Positions 1 to 11,424 of a DNA stretch of 64,000 nucleotides are shown in pieces; positions within the stretch are counted from its first letter, which is position 1, and every line of letters begins with the position of its first letter. The stretch spans positions 5,456,001-5,520,000 of the forward strand of contig JAJIYY010000004.1 in the NCBI GenBank assembly GCA_022702485.1, in the 5' to 3' direction. Source of the DNA: Simplicillium sp. C3G150-2. Lineage: Eukaryota; Ascomycota; Sordariomycetes; Hypocreales; Cordycipitaceae. The position numbers and the translations under genes are program-made. Under the pieces are notes generated by a model. That model was given only the letters and a program-made list of their open reading frames with translations, ran no database searches and was not told where the DNA came from.

Positions 1-195
1 GAGTATTATAGGAATTAGGTGGGTGTCAATTTCGGGGTATATATACGTAAATAAACCATTTAGTACATAAGTACAAAATATGTCGTTAAAATCGAAATAC
101 ATGATGTATGGTGATGATGTGTAGTGATGAAGTGTGAAAGAAAAAGCAGAAAGAATCGAAGAAGAAATCGTAAAAAAAAAAAAAAAATGACATCA

Positions 196-956
196 TTACA
201 TCGCTCGCAGGGTACGTCTCATACTTCGTCGTGTCGATTTTACCTTTCTGCGATCTATGCAGGACCACCCGAGGAAGAGAACTCGCAGGAAACTGTCGTT
301 TTTTATCAGTGATTGTCGCATTCTGAGCTGGATTGGGGATTCTTACGCAATGGTCCAGGTAATGGCTGCGCCAATGTTTAATATTTGTGCCCAAGGTCTG
401 TCGCCGACGTAGTTTCTGTCTGAGAATCCAACGAGGCAGCCTGTTGTGACGGCGGCGATGAACATGACAAAGTCGAGACAGATGAGGGCGAAGGGGGAGA
501 CGCGGGGAGTTTTTGGCAGGAGGAGGTTTGTGGCAACGAAGCCATCGATGAACATGGCCATTCCGTTCTAAAGACATTAGTAGGTGCTTAACGAGACAGA
601 CCATGCGTTGAGTGTAAACGTACAGCAGCGACAGTGATGCCTCCCTCGCTTCTTTTGGTCGACCACTTATTCGCCAGATATGCACCGCAGACCAATCCCA
701 CCATGCCTATGCCAAACGCGATAATGCGCGCCGCACACTGCGCCATCCAATACGGCTTCAACCTACCCCTAGGCAATGCGGCATCCATGACCATCTCACC
801 GGTGATGACGGCGCGCCGGCTCCGCCTACGGTATTCCGGGTCGCTCTGGGCGAGGATGACTTCGTTGAGGACATGGTCGATGGTGGTCTGCTGGCGCTGT
901 TGGCGGGGCCATGTCGCCTCGGGGGAAGGGAGCGGCTCGTTTCGGCTCTGGTTCAT
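196..956 (-). CDS. Small four-segment membrane protein, unknown function (paralogue of the 55.0-55.7 kb gene)
   Basis: Three exons on the minus strand (956-624, 567-347, 292-196) give 216 aa. The start is the first ATG in frame; an upstream TTG-led extension was rejected. A charged N-terminus of about 60 residues is followed by hydrophobic segments near 75-95, 112-128, 140-160 and 180-195, then a very basic tail. Intron 1 is 56 nt and phase 0. Intron 2 (293-346) starts GTAAG directly after an apparent stop-bearing frame, so reading without it truncates the protein inside the last membrane segment. The protein at 55052-55692 has the same layout, and its two introns fall at matching places (before the second segment; phase 2 within the last segment). 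That agreement supports both models. I do not recognise the family; it is membrane-embedded by inspection only. A run of 16 A (172-187) lies just past the stop codon. Confidence 0.62.
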
Positions 957-1960
957 TGATGCATCGGATACGGGAAATGTTATCGATGAATGATAGGCTT
1001 CGAGGGAATTGTAGATGGAGACGTGAAGACCCAAGAAGGTTGATGGTGGTGGTCGAGTCGGGAAAGGCGTGCGTTTGGACTGCGGCTGAGTTTTGACCTT
1101 TTGGCGCAGGTGATTTGCTTCATTGTGGCGTGTTTAAGTGACGCGGACAACGAGGGCGAGGGAATCGGTGAATGCTCTATTTATCTATAGGGAGAGACTT
1201 TCTTTTTGGGAGTTGGACTATTTAATTGTGTACGGGATGATGATGGTAGATTGGAATGTGGTGATGAACCGGTCATGCGCTGGGGCTGGATTAGAGTGAA
1301 GACTATGATAAATGTAGGAAAATAGGGAACTAATTTCTGACGGCACTGTAAGCTGCTATTTGATGGGAGCTTGCTTTGCAGCAGCATGTCGGCAGTATTT
1401 CAGTGCTATTACAGAACAATCTTGGTCGCTGTTTGTAGTGGGATGCTCTTGTTCGCTTGACACCGTTGGTGAGGATCCACTAGAGCTCCGCGATTTGGCT
1501 CAGATCTGAGTTTCGATAATTTAGAAGTGTTTAGGACTTAAGAAGGGCGATGGGTTGGTTTAGACTTTGAGTTTGGAGCACTGTAAATTGTCGCCATCTC
1601 TGTGTTAATAATTTTTCATCGCAGATTTTCAAGAGAATAAGAAGCAAGAAAAGGGGTTGCGCTTTGATGTCTTGAGGGAACAATAGCTGCCGAGCGATAC
1701 CTAATGCCCCATCCAGATCTATTTTAGGGGACAGCGTTCTGCAGTTATCAGTTACAGTAGTGTGCCTGCATTTAGTGTCTGCCAGTGTTCCACTGCCCCA
1801 AATCTCGCCAGGCACGTGCATGAGTCAGCAGATTGCGTGCCTGACCGAAACCGCCAAAACATCACCTCCAGCTCTAAACAGAAACGCCATCTGCATTTTA
1901 TATTCTCGCAAACCTCGCAAAACTCTCACCTTTTGGATATCATCTTGGGCAGCTGCAAAA
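957..1960. other. Intergenic, divergent promoter region
   Basis: About 1 kb lies between the start codons of the small membrane protein (-) and the M28 aminopeptidase (+). The open frames here are short, lack ATG starts or lack coding character. A TTTTATATTC stretch near 1896-1905, about 60 nt before the aminopeptidase ATG, is a possible TATA element. No other feature is supported. Confidence 0.5.
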
Positions 1961-3535
1961 ATGCCTTCTACAGCTTGGGCCGCCCTGGCTACCCTCGCTG
2001 CCTGCTCTCACGCACTCCAGCTACCCCTTCAGAAACCACTGGACTCCCATCCCGTCTCAGCTCCATCTGTCGACTACTCTAAGCGCCCTTTGATTGATAC
2101 GCAGGAATTACAGGATCTTATCAAGGTTAAGAACCTGTATACGCGCGCTGAGAAGCTCTACGATATTGCCAAGACTTCCGAGGAGGAGTTTAACCACCCT
2201 ACGCGAGTGATTGGCTCCAAAGGTAACCTACCATAAACTCATCAACTGTGTTTGAAATTAATTAACGAGTCAGGCCACGCTGGAACGCTCAAATACATCA
2301 AGGATACTCTTCATAGCTTGGGCGACTACTACGATGTGTCTACGCAGGATTTCCCCGTCACTTCGTGGCATGTTTACGAGTCCCGTCTGGTGCTGGGACA
2401 TGACGTGCCAGAGTCTGCTCAACCCATAGGACTGTCACCGGCCACTCCCAACAAGCAGCCAATCTTTGGTCAAGTCATAAACATCAAGAACTACGGTTGT
2501 GAAGCATCAGACTACCCTTCCGAGGTCAAGGGCAACATTGCTTTCATCAAACGCGGTGGATGCGCTTTTGGCTCCAAGTCGGAACAGGCGCGCAACGTTG
2601 GTGCCGCAGCAGCCGTCATTTACAACGACAAGGACGGCGAATACAATGGCTCTTTGCAGCAGCCCATCGAAAAACACGTCCCTACTTTTGCTCTGTCTGG
2701 CGAGGATGGCAAGAAGTATCTGAAGCAGCTCGAAGACGGCCAGACCTTGGACGGTATCGCGTATATTGACGCTGCTATCGAGACTGTCCAGACCACCAAT
2801 ATTATTGCCCAGACGCGAGGAGGCGACCAAGACAACGTAGTCATGCTCGGTGGCCACAGTGATAGCGTCACAGCCGGTCCTGGCATCAACGATGATGGAT
2901 CTGGAAGCTTGTCGTTGTTGGAAATCGCCGTAAAGCTCACCGAATTCAAGGTGGCCAACAGTGTTCGATTCGCTTGGTGGTCGGCTGAAGAGGAAGGCCT
3001 TTTGGGGTCAGTGTATTACGCAGACCACCTGTCGCCCAAAGAGAACAAGAAGATTCGTCTCTTTTTGGACTATGATATGTTGGCCAGCCCCAACTTTGCC
3101 TACCAGATTTACAACAGCTCCGACGCCGAGAACCCCAAGGGCAGCGAGCAGCTTCGTGACCTGTACATTGACTGGTACAAAGCTCATGGGCTCAACTATA
3201 CCTTTGTGCCGTTTGATGGTCGTAGCGACTATGTTGGGTTCATCTTGCACGGTATTCCGTCGTCTGGTGTTGCTACTGGTGCCGAGGGCATCAAGACTGA
3301 GGAAGAAGAGGCTCTATTTGGCGGCAAAGCAGGCAACTGGTACGACCCTGCGTATCATCAGCTGGAAGATGACCTGGGCAATTTGAATTTGACGGCGTGG
3401 GAGGTTAACACCAAGCTAGTAGCGCACTCGGTGGCGACATATGCCCGCTCGCTCAAGGGGTTCCCGGCGCGAGAAGACGTCGAGACTTTGGGCGAGCGAG
3501 AGCTACCGTATCGTGGGTCTACATTGGTGATGTAA
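1961..3535 (+). CDS. Secreted M28-family aminopeptidase (leucine aminopeptidase 2 / aminopeptidase Y type)
   Basis: Two exons (1961-2222, 2274-3535; 51-nt intron, phase 1) give 507 aa. Residues 1-19 are a clear signal peptide ending ALQ. A protease-associated (PA) domain spans roughly 150-215, with the usual IAFIKRG/C motif. The M28 zinc-peptidase domain follows. Its metal ligands are visible in order: His ~282 (GGHSDSV), Asp ~295 (NDDGSG), the catalytic Glu pair ~325 (WWSAEEEG), Asp ~353 (DYDM) and His ~447 (YHQLEDD). The length fits secreted fungal Lap2 or vacuolar aminopeptidase Y (about 490-530 aa). It should release N-terminal residues from peptides outside the cell or in the vacuole. 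The splice is forced by the family sequence: joining restores RVIGSKG-HAGTL. A second M28 member lies at 20976-22609, and the two are clearly diverged, not a recent duplication. Confidence 0.9.
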
Positions 3536-5541
3536 CGTACGAAGTACGGAGGTACAGTACGGAGTCGTAAATGTAATTAGTCGGCAATGTTTCAATTGAT
3601 AGATAAAGCGCAAATTAGACAATGTCCTTTTTCAACATTGTTTGAATCTCTGGCAGCTTTTGTGCACTAATTATGCAGGTACCAGCATAAATAGCTAAGG
3701 TCAATAGCTTGAGCTTGAGTTTGAGTAGTGCGGCCAGCGACCATCCGATGTGGTAGCAATAGTGGACGCCAGGTACCCAGGGGACCAAAGCAAAGAGCAA
3801 GAGCTATGACAGCACGTTGCTGATTGACAGCTCGAGGGGAATTCTCGTATCCGTAGAAGGGAAGGGTGAGTTGAGTAAAAAGATGGGGGAGGCGGCACGT
3901 TCCAACCAATGGTGAGGTCGCAAAAAGTAATACAAATTGGAGTCAACCATCGTGGAACCCTAACCAACTCACAGGAGGACAGAGAGGAGAGGGAATGAAA
4001 TGAGGACGACGACAGGCCGGGAGAGAAACATCCGCCGGAAGCTCGACGAGCCGAAAGCAAAAGGATCTGGATCATCCAGGCGTCAGGGCGGGGCTGTTTG
4101 TAATTTGCCGGCGCTGATTGGCTGCGACCCCAACACGCCTGTGGGTTATTTTGACTCTGGCGAGTTGGCGTCGGAGACATGCAGCTTTTAGCTTAGCTTT
4201 TTGGGTAAAAGTAACAAACAGCCGCCTAGAGGGCAAACAAATTAATTTTTTTTGTTTCAATGGATATTCTGGAGGCTATGATGCGAGGCCAGTGTCATCG
4301 TCATGCAGTTGTGAATTTCTTACTTCTACCGACTCTGTAGATTTCAAAGAGTGACATGGCCACTCTTATATCAAGTCGATGAATCAACGACAACAGAGTA
4401 AAAGAGTCTGAGCGAAAACCAGGCTTACTGGCTCCCTTGTCCATTCCACGCCCCTTGCTTTAGTCAATTTCAGGGAGCAACCAAAGACGCCAAGGCTCCA
4501 CCCCCAGATTTTCCTCAATCACTGGCCACCCAGTCATCGGGCGCTCGCCCTCCCATCTGCTTTTGTGTCTACTGGGCTGAGGCCCATGCAGAAGCAAGTC
4601 CACCTCCTCACCGGCTTCACGACCTCCCGTTCCCACTTGGCCGTGTACGACCCGGTTAACATGCTGGGCGCTTTGGAATCAACTGACCCTGGTTGGTTGG
4701 GCTGCGTCTTCAGCTAGTGGCGTGTCTGTAAATCTCTTGCTGTGACGGGGTGTGGCGTGAGCGGGCGTGCACATCATGCAGCAACACATGTAGCTTGTAA
4801 CTGTAGCTGTAGCTGCCGTCAAAGTTGAGAGAGTTTCACTGCCCATGATGTCAATGAGCAAGGTCTCATTCACCTCACCGCGGAAACTGTGTTTCGCAAA
4901 TCCTTCAATTTCCTCCATATCCGTTTGTAACTCAGTCAATTGATGACCTGGTACTGTAATAAGCTGTCACAGGATTAATTACCCTCACGTCTCAGCGTCG
5001 GACCTTTCTATCCGTCTCATAATTTTCCCCCGATGTCCCAATGCACCACGATCGTGCAGCCTGCCCTGCGCCTCCAAGAGGTATGCCCCAGTAAAAGGAC
5101 CATCCAATTTCGCCCATCAACCACCTCAAACACTCCGACTCTCAAAGCTTACTGCCCCAAATTGGGAAGCCTGGGTGTGCCATGACGAAAGGTCCCTCCT
5201 CAATCGGGAAACGCTTAACTGGAGCTACACTTTAGCTTGCTTGCCTTTTTCTCTCCGCACACACCTCGCTGGGGGTTCCGCCCAAGGGCCCCCCTGTTGC
5301 TGGCTGCATCTTTCCTAGACTGCCGTCGCTGTTGCTAGTCTCAGATAATGGGACTTTGAGGCAGACCATCGGACTCTCTCCTCTTTTTCCCAATTTTCTG
5401 TTGCGCCGCCAAGTGTGCCCTTTGCCGTATAAGAGGCTGTTTGCCCACGATCGACCCCATAGGAACCTTCTCTCTCTTTCTTCCCCATCCCACACCATTG
5501 AATTCTGTAATACTCAATTCACCCCATCTTTAAAATTCATC
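3536..5541. other. Intergenic, 2 kb, no convincing gene
   Basis: The stretch begins with a short GTACGGAG-type repeat (3536-3570) just past the aminopeptidase stop. Minus-strand open frames at 3615-4180 include a hydrophobic segment but lack a usable start and show no family motif. A minus-strand frame at 4679-4918 (first ATG at 4918) is short and looks fortuitous. The last 300 nt are pyrimidine-rich and act as the leader of the following gene. Confidence 0.45.
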
Positions 5542-6676
5542 ATGCGTTTCTCTACTCTTGCCACCGCTGCTGCGGCTACTCTCGTCGCTGCTGAGGACAT
5601 GTCCCTCTGCGGCAAGTACACCACTGCTCTCTTCAAGGAGGACACCGCTGCCAACGAGGCTAAGCTCCTGACTGCTCTCGTCAACACCGTCGTCATCGGA
5701 AACTGTATGCTCAATTGATTCTGTTTCGTGTTTCAGATGCACTGACAATGCTTTAGACTCCGCCACTGTCAACAACAAGCCCGTCGCTGGTATCCTGGCC
5801 AAGGGTATGCAGGACGGCAAGGAGGTCAACCTTGCCCCTTTCTTCTCTGGCGCCCTCAAGTCTAGCAACGAAGGTGGCAAGGCCGTTTGCAAGAACTTCT
5901 TGGATGGGGGAGCTGCCGAGCCTTGTGATTTTTCCCCTTTGATTTAATGGTGTTTTTCGCATTTGCTAACGATCAATAGTGAAGAAGAACATGCCCGCCA
6001 ACGACAAGACTTCCAACCAGTAGTATGTGTCTCCGACCCACTTTCCGCATTTGGCAATCCACTTACACCGCGACAGCTTCCTCCTCACCCACTTGTACAA
6101 GTTCTTCGGCATGCTCTTGCAATGCCCTCACCAGAGCGACCCTGCCTTTGGCGTCTATGACGGTGATAAGTCCATGTTCGAAGTCCACCGCTTCATGAAC
6201 CTCGGCGCTCCTGAATTCAACGTAAGTCTCGAAGATCTGTCCATCGATTGAACCGACGGTACTAACTCGACTAGTACTTCGTCACCCAGGTTGCCGGCGC
6301 TGCCGCCTCCTTCGGTGTTTCCGAGGAAGACATCAAGGCCGTTGGCATGGCCCTAAACTCTGCCTTCGGCGAGAAGTGCGCTCCCGCCGACAAGGATGGT
6401 AACTTGCAGGCTATCTGCATTGGTGAAGGTTGCAAGCAGGCCGACAAAGCCGTCTGCGACAAGTACGCCAAGGCCGAAGCACCTGCTATGTGCTCCATGG
6501 CCTCCGGTACCATGTCCGGAACTATGGCCCCTACTGGCACCATGACCGGTATGCCCTCTGGCACCAACATGCCTTCCGGCACCACCTCTGCTCCCGCCCA
6601 GAACACCAACGGCGCCGCTGCTGTCGGCGTCAACGTTGCTGCCGCTGCTGCTGGTGTTGCTGCCCTTCTTCTGTAA
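5542..6676 (+). CDS. GPI-anchored secreted protein, cysteine-containing, unknown function
   Basis: Five exons (5542-5704, 5757-5924, 5980-6022, 6077-6221, 6275-6676) close in frame to 306 aa. The start gives a signal peptide ending about residue 17 (LVAAED). The body holds evenly spaced cysteines (SLCGKY, AVCKNF, LLQCPH, EKCAP, AICIGEGC, AVCDKY, AMCSM). A Ser/Thr/Met/Gly/Pro repeat tail (SGTM, PTGTM, PSGT units, about 235-280) follows. The end is a hydrophobic Ala/Val/Leu stretch typical of a GPI-attachment signal. The protein should therefore sit on the plasma membrane or wall. Intron 2 uses the weak donor GTGATT (5925), but has a perfect GCTAAC branch site and joins EP-L-KKN in frame. I recall similar unnamed fungal surface proteins but no assigned function. 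Confidence 0.75.
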
Positions 6677-7526
6677 GCGCGCGCGATACCACTGCGATGA
6701 AGCTGGAAAAGAACGTTTTGTACTTCGTAATGAACTGTTTTGTATGTATAAGGAACTGCAACAAATTACAGTAATAATACCAATCAATACCAATACCACA
6801 AGGACGCATTTTGTCCAAAATAAACCATTGTTTCCTTCATGCCTGTGAACGATTACAACCCTCGCATAACTCTTTGTGCAACTTGTAAAAGCCTGGCCCT
6901 GCGCACTGCGACACGCAAGACGAGCTATTCGATGCGAACCTTTTACTATACGGGAATGCGCCGGCGTGCGCGACCACGGACGGGATCGGGGATTCTGTTA
7001 CCCCCAAACTACACCTTACTGTGTGAAGAAGTTTTCCACAGCAATGGCGCGGCTCGATCTAATAATACGAAAGACCTACGAAGTCTTCAAAAAGCCTTCT
7101 TGAATTACAGAATCCCATTAAATTATTTAAGCGCGTGTGTGCCCATTTCCTGTTGCCAGAGATCAGCGATTATCTGCTTGGCCATCTTGTTTCATGACTA
7201 CATGGCTAGCAGTAGAATACTCGAAGCATAATGGGCCAAAAAAGATTTTCATGAAATGGAAAAATAATTGAATTTCTGTTGCAAGTGATAATATGAGAAA
7301 ATATAATGCTGGTGTTAGGTGAGAGAAAAGTGAGGGCTGAGTGACTGGCTACTCACAGGTCAGCGATGGGTGAGTTGAGCTGGTAATTTCTTCTCAACAA
7401 ATACACGAGACGCTTCTGTCTCCCTCGTCCACTACCTGTTTTGCCCCTCTCCAAGTTTCCTTTTCAAATTTTTCTTTTCAAAGTATCCCTTTGGTATGGT
7501 GACTTCTTCAGCACCAAGAATTCAGA
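6677..7526. other. Intergenic with short open frames
   Basis: An ATG-led frame of 130 codons (6839-7231) lies in the presumed 3' flank of the GPI-protein gene. It has no recognisable domain, signal peptide or intron signals and is probably fortuitous. A CT-rich tract (about 7410-7480) precedes the small frame at 7527 and looks like a fungal promoter leader. Confidence 0.35.
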
Positions 7527-7793
7527 ATGGACGTCGACACCACCCCGAACAACACACAATTCGCTGTCGGCATTGACCTATGGGTTTACAACACTGGTCG
7601 TACATCTCGCACCGAGCAAAGAGTGATTAGGATTCGAAACAATCCGGATCATCGAGCGGACACCAAAGACACTCGAGGAAATGCAGACCTTGTCGACAAC
7701 ACGACCGCTGGTGTTCTGTTTTATTCAATTAATCGCCTGGGAATTAACAATATATTTACTGGGCATTGTCGAGCTTGTTTGGTGTTCTCGTAG
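7527..7793 (+). CDS. Hypothetical small ORF (88 codons), possibly a gene remnant
   Basis: An ATG-led frame of 88 codons follows a pyrimidine-rich leader of the kind seen before expressed fungal genes. The product is polar, rich in Asn, Asp, Thr and Arg, with no signal peptide, membrane segment or motif I know. It lies next to a block of decayed sequence, so it may be the first exon of a lost gene or a chance frame. Confidence 0.22.
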   Translation: MDVDTTPNNTQFAVGIDLWVYNTGRTSRTEQRVIRIRNNPDHRADTKDTRGNADLVDNTTAGVLFYSINRLGINNIFTGHCRACLVFS

Positions 7794-7914
7794 ATGTTGT
7801 AAATAGCCTCCCTGTCGTTCGAGCCTGTTGTACGACGAGATACAGCGCAAACATTACGAATAAACAAGACAAAACTCTTTCCAGGCTTTTAATAAGTGAC
7901 AGATCTATAGTATT

Positions 7915-8650
7915 ATTGGTAAGCACCATCAATCCAACATGTTAAATGCGAGATCTTTGAGGGAGCGTTAGGCATCTTCTGTTTCAATATGCGAACTTGA
8001 TTGTAAAATAAATGACAGAGCCAGAATAGGAGCATTCGAAGAGTGACGTGTGCTTCACCAATTTCAAGCTTCTCTGCATTTCTTTTACAAAGATTACACA
8101 TTATAGTCAGCATTCAGTTGCCAGGGCGTAGTTTGTTCGCCAGTCCCATTTTAAGTGAATAGCCTGAGATCTGGTGAGGGTATAGTAAAATCAAAATACC
8201 TGGTACTTCGGATCGGATGATGGCATCGTCAGCAAAGATTCGAATTCTTGGGATGTCACGCCATGTATTTGACGTGCAATCTGTTTCATGATGATGAGAT
8301 CCTTGCTCCAACATTGGGCTCTCAGACGCCGGTGCGCATCGCCTGCAATGCATTTCTCTGGAGAGAGAGAGCGGCCATCGATTCCATATCGCGCGCACTA
8401 CGCTGCGTGCGTCTTGCTACCATGAAGCCCTTTGTACAATAGGCCGATGTTTGTCAACGCATTGACTCCTAATGCAATATTACTGTAGCCGTGAATGGAG
8501 TCAGACTGATGTCGGGCTTTCCGGAGAGTTGCCAGGACAGGCAGACAGATAATTGGGCGGCGTCCTTTGAGCATCTTGATGGGAGTCAAAGTTCCCCGAC
8601 ATGGTGAACGCATTCTGCACGATCGCTCGGTAGCTGGTATGCCTTGGTGT
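7915..8650 (-). pseudogene. Decayed copy A of an unidentified gene (inverted relative to copy B at 10.0-11.4 kb)
   Basis: Minus-strand translation gives protein-like stretches broken by a TAG (8398-8400) and frame changes. They align without gaps to pieces of the plus-strand sequence at 10.0-11.4 kb: GRRPIICLPVLATLRKA here against GHRPSVCLPVLAQLLKA there; VNALTN against FNTLTN; LHGSK against LHGTK; SQEFESLLTMP against QEEFDALLKIP; LKWDWR against FKWDWR; CKRNAEKLEIGEAHV against CNRNAKAAGLDEEHV. Between the QEF and LKWDWR blocks both copies carry non-aligning sequence starting GTA and ending CAG, which looks like a shared intron. The changes favour conservative substitutions, so the ancestor was a real protein. 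I do not recognise the family. Confidence 0.55.
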
Positions 8651-9236
8651 TTTAGAAATTCGCATAAATTATTTTGTTTTCTTTATTTACGCAATTGACT
8701 CCCTCTCCGCACATTTCTTTACTCGAACGTGTCGTCAGTATGCTGTCCTACTCAACGGTATTGTACTTAGCCTCCATGTCGCATTCATCCATTGCATCAC
8801 GTAGCAGAATGGTAAACGTAGAACATAAAACAAATCGAACTTTTACGGTTTACTGGAGAAACGTGAACAATATGCCCCGACAGCCTTAATAATGTGAAGG
8901 AGCGCGTTGTCGCCGATGCTTACAATGCACACTACGAGATTGGCTGGCTGGAGCGAGTCGCGGGTGACATGTTTATCCCTCACCTCACCGTTCACCTTCT
9001 GCATGTGTAGAGAATCGTGTCAAATGCAACCGTCTTCTTTATTTATTTGAATGGCGCAGTGGACAATATTGAATCGCCCTGTTGAGTCACGGGAGATGCA
9101 ATTACACGAGGCTGCTTGCGATTCAGCTGAGCGGTTTAGGCCGACGAGCTGAGCAGTGACTCAACCCAACAACTTATAAAACAACTGGAGGCTGGTGATT
9201 GACCTTTTTTTACTTAGATTCGTGAATTAATTTACA
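8651..9236. other. Intergenic, upstream of the acetyltransferase
   Basis: Only short open frames are present. The proximal part is the promoter of the next gene, with a TATA element at 9174-9181. Confidence 0.4.
9174..9181 (+). promoter_or_regulatory. TATA box of the GNAT gene
   Basis: TATAAAAC lies 56 nt upstream of the ATG at 9237, a plausible distance for a short leader. No gene-specific regulatory site is recognised. Confidence 0.5.
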
Positions 9237-9866
9237 ATGGCAATACCAAAATCTAGAATTATTGCCCCCGCGGTGCCCATCTCCTCCGCCCCAGGCACCG
9301 TCCTGATCGAGACAGATCGCCTTATCATCCGCCGCTACAAATTCTCCGATGCCGAATCCCTGGCGGCCGCGGCAAACCATGAGTCTGTCGCTGTGAATTT
9401 GAGCGACGCATTCCCCTACCCATACACTACCGCCGCCGCGGAAGGCTTCCTGGCTGGTGACGGTCTAGCCGACAAGAATGGCTACCCGACTCATGCAGCC
9501 ATCTTCACAAAGGACCCTCGCGACTCCGGGGCAGAAGTCGAGCTAATTGGGGCTATTGGAGTTTTCCCTGGAGATGACGTAGAGTATCGCACCTGGGAGA
9601 TTTCGTACTGGCTAACTCCGACGGCTTGGGGAAAGGGGTATATGACTGAGGCGCTGCTGGCTTACACCAGATGGATCTTGGCAACGTGGGAGGGAGTTAA
9701 CAGGTTGGAGTCACTGATTTTTGCGAATAATGGGCAAAGCTGTAAGGTGTTGGAGAAGTGTGGTTTCGTAAAGGAGGGTTGTAAGAGAGAGGCGATTGAG
9801 AAGCAAGGGCAGTTGCTCGATTTGGTGGTGTATGGCCTCACACGGCGAGACTTGCTTGCTGAATAA
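9237..9866 (+). CDS. GNAT-family N-acetyltransferase, RimJ/RimL type
   Basis: A single-exon gene of 209 aa starting at the first ATG after a TATA box. The opening (about 23-40: VLIETDRLIIRRY) is the standard N-terminal strand of RimJ/RimL-like acetyltransferases. The acetyl-CoA region follows near 117-140 (EISYWLTPTAWGKGYMTEAL, with the AxGKGY/TEA core). The C-terminal part has the usual NxxSxxVLEKCGF(V)KEG motif (about 165-182). It should transfer an acetyl group from acetyl-CoA to an amine on a protein or small molecule; the substrate cannot be told. It sits between two decayed, inverted copies of another gene and appears intact despite its degraded surroundings. Confidence 0.88.
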   Translation: MAIPKSRIIAPAVPISSAPGTVLIETDRLIIRRYKFSDAESLAAAANHESVAVNLSDAFPYPYTTAAAEGFLAGDGLADKNGYPTHAAIFTKDPRDSGAEVELIGAIGVFPGDDVEYRTWEISYWLTPTAWGKGYMTEALLAYTRWILATWEGVNRLESLIFANNGQSCKVLEKCGFVKEGCKREAIEKQGQLLDLVVYGLTRRDLLAE

Positions 9867-10044
9867 ACTTGGATTTGGTGTTTATTGTATGGTCGTTTAC
9901 AAAAAGGTTAAAAATTCATGATTGATCTCAAGGAGTTGATGTTTTTTGGGCGCGTCCTGAAGAGGGCTTCATGGATAATGCGTATGTCATGACTTGTAGA
10001 ATGGTGCAGACAACCACCAACGTCACGACAGAGGGCGATAGGAA

Positions 10045-11396
10045 CGATATGATCAATTGAAACAAAGATAAAGATAAGAAAAATAAAACAAACAGTTATG
10101 GTGCAGTATCGGACGCGAAGAGGGTTGACAGCGATAATAGGGCTGTAGATGATAACAGTGATCTTGAATCCGGCGCTGACGCGGATGAAGAGATTGTCGA
10201 GCCGATAGATCAGAAGAATGATGCAGGAGCATGCGCAGGCGTTGATTTATCCACATTAATTGCCGAGTTCTTCATTGACAATCAAGGACTGATCCATATT
10301 GGAAAGCAAAGGAGCGTATGGCATATCGGAGAAATCCGAACTAGTCCAGAGCATGAACTAGATCGGAAGCTTAGTAACGCTACGTCTCACGCCTTCAAGT
10401 TCACAAACAGCCGTATGCCTTGTAATATTGGCAAAGACCGTCTATATTTCAGCAATGAGCTCCAAAGAGCTCTGAAAGCAACATTTGAACGACTATATCA
10501 CGGTCGTTTCCGCAGATTTTGCGACCACACTGGTTTGGAGACGCCTCGGGCACTTGGTCCAAGAACTCAGTCTATGGAAGCCTCTTACCAGTACGTGTCG
10601 CGCGAGACCGAGCACTTGGCTTATCATACGCCACGCAACGTTGGCATTGTATTTACCTCGTTGAATTTTCTAAGGGGTCATCGGCCATCTGTCTGCCTGC
10701 CGGTTCTCGCACAGCTTCTCAAAGCACAACACGAGCCAGACTAGGCTTGACGACAAAGGCGAATTAAATGGGCATTCAATACCCTGACAAATTCACCCAC
10801 CATGTACCTTGCGCTCCATGGTACGAAATCCCATCAAGAACAAGCCAAGCACTGGAACAAGTGGCCAGCATCCCTTCAAAAGCTTCCCTGGAGACCCATG
10901 CATACTGGGATACGTACGCAGGAGGTGAATGATATCCTACAATATGAAGGAGCACATAAACGAGCAACTTCATGTCACTTCAACAGCCCCAAGTGTACGC
11001 TTGCAGTGAGCGTAAAGCTTGGACCAGAGATCTCGATGAAACGCGACCAATTGGCGGGGAGGTATATTGACTTCCTCAAGAGGAGTTCGATGCCCTCCTT
11101 AAAATTCCAACTCCAGACGGTAAACATTCGTCGTTTTTCCCATACCACGAAATGAGTTGAGCACAGCCGCTCAAGTTCAAGTGGGATTGGCGAAGCAGTC
11201 TATGCCGTGACGGCATCGACTCTCGAAACAGTGATGCGGCGATGTAACAGGAATGCCAAAGCGGCGGGACTGGATGAGGAACATGTGAATTTCGGAAGCT
11301 CCAAAAGAAAATGCCCGACATATTGCACTCATGCCCGCGATGCGATGCGCGAATTTCAACAAATACAAGGAATAGTCATCAATTGAAGCTATCACT
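10045..11396 (+). pseudogene. Decayed copy B of the same unidentified gene
   Basis: An open frame without ATG runs from just after a TGA (about 10057) to a TAG at 10742-10744. The product is polar and acidic at first, then ends LRGHRPSVCLPVLAQLLKA. The same frame continues past a second stop (10748) to 11155; further homology to copy A then switches frame and contains another TGA in the VY-LP stretch. After a likely intron (about 11121-11168) comes FKWDWRSS. A block open to 11385 (LETVMRRCNRNAKAAG) matches the end of copy A. At least three nonsense codons and frame changes rule out an intact product. Copy B is longer at the 5' side than copy A, so it preserves more of the ancestor (at least 400 residues). 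No known domain was recognised. Confidence 0.55.
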
Positions 11397-11424
11397 CTGA
11401 TTGATGCTATCTACGAAATGCGAG

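Noticed and set aside
3615..4180. Overlapping minus-strand frames with one hydrophobic segment
   Set aside because: No usable start, a stop just upstream and no exon partner; could be chance.
4679..4939. Minus-strand frame with a CCCMMC cluster
   Set aside because: Non-ATG start, short and no homology recalled; cysteine run alone is not evidence.
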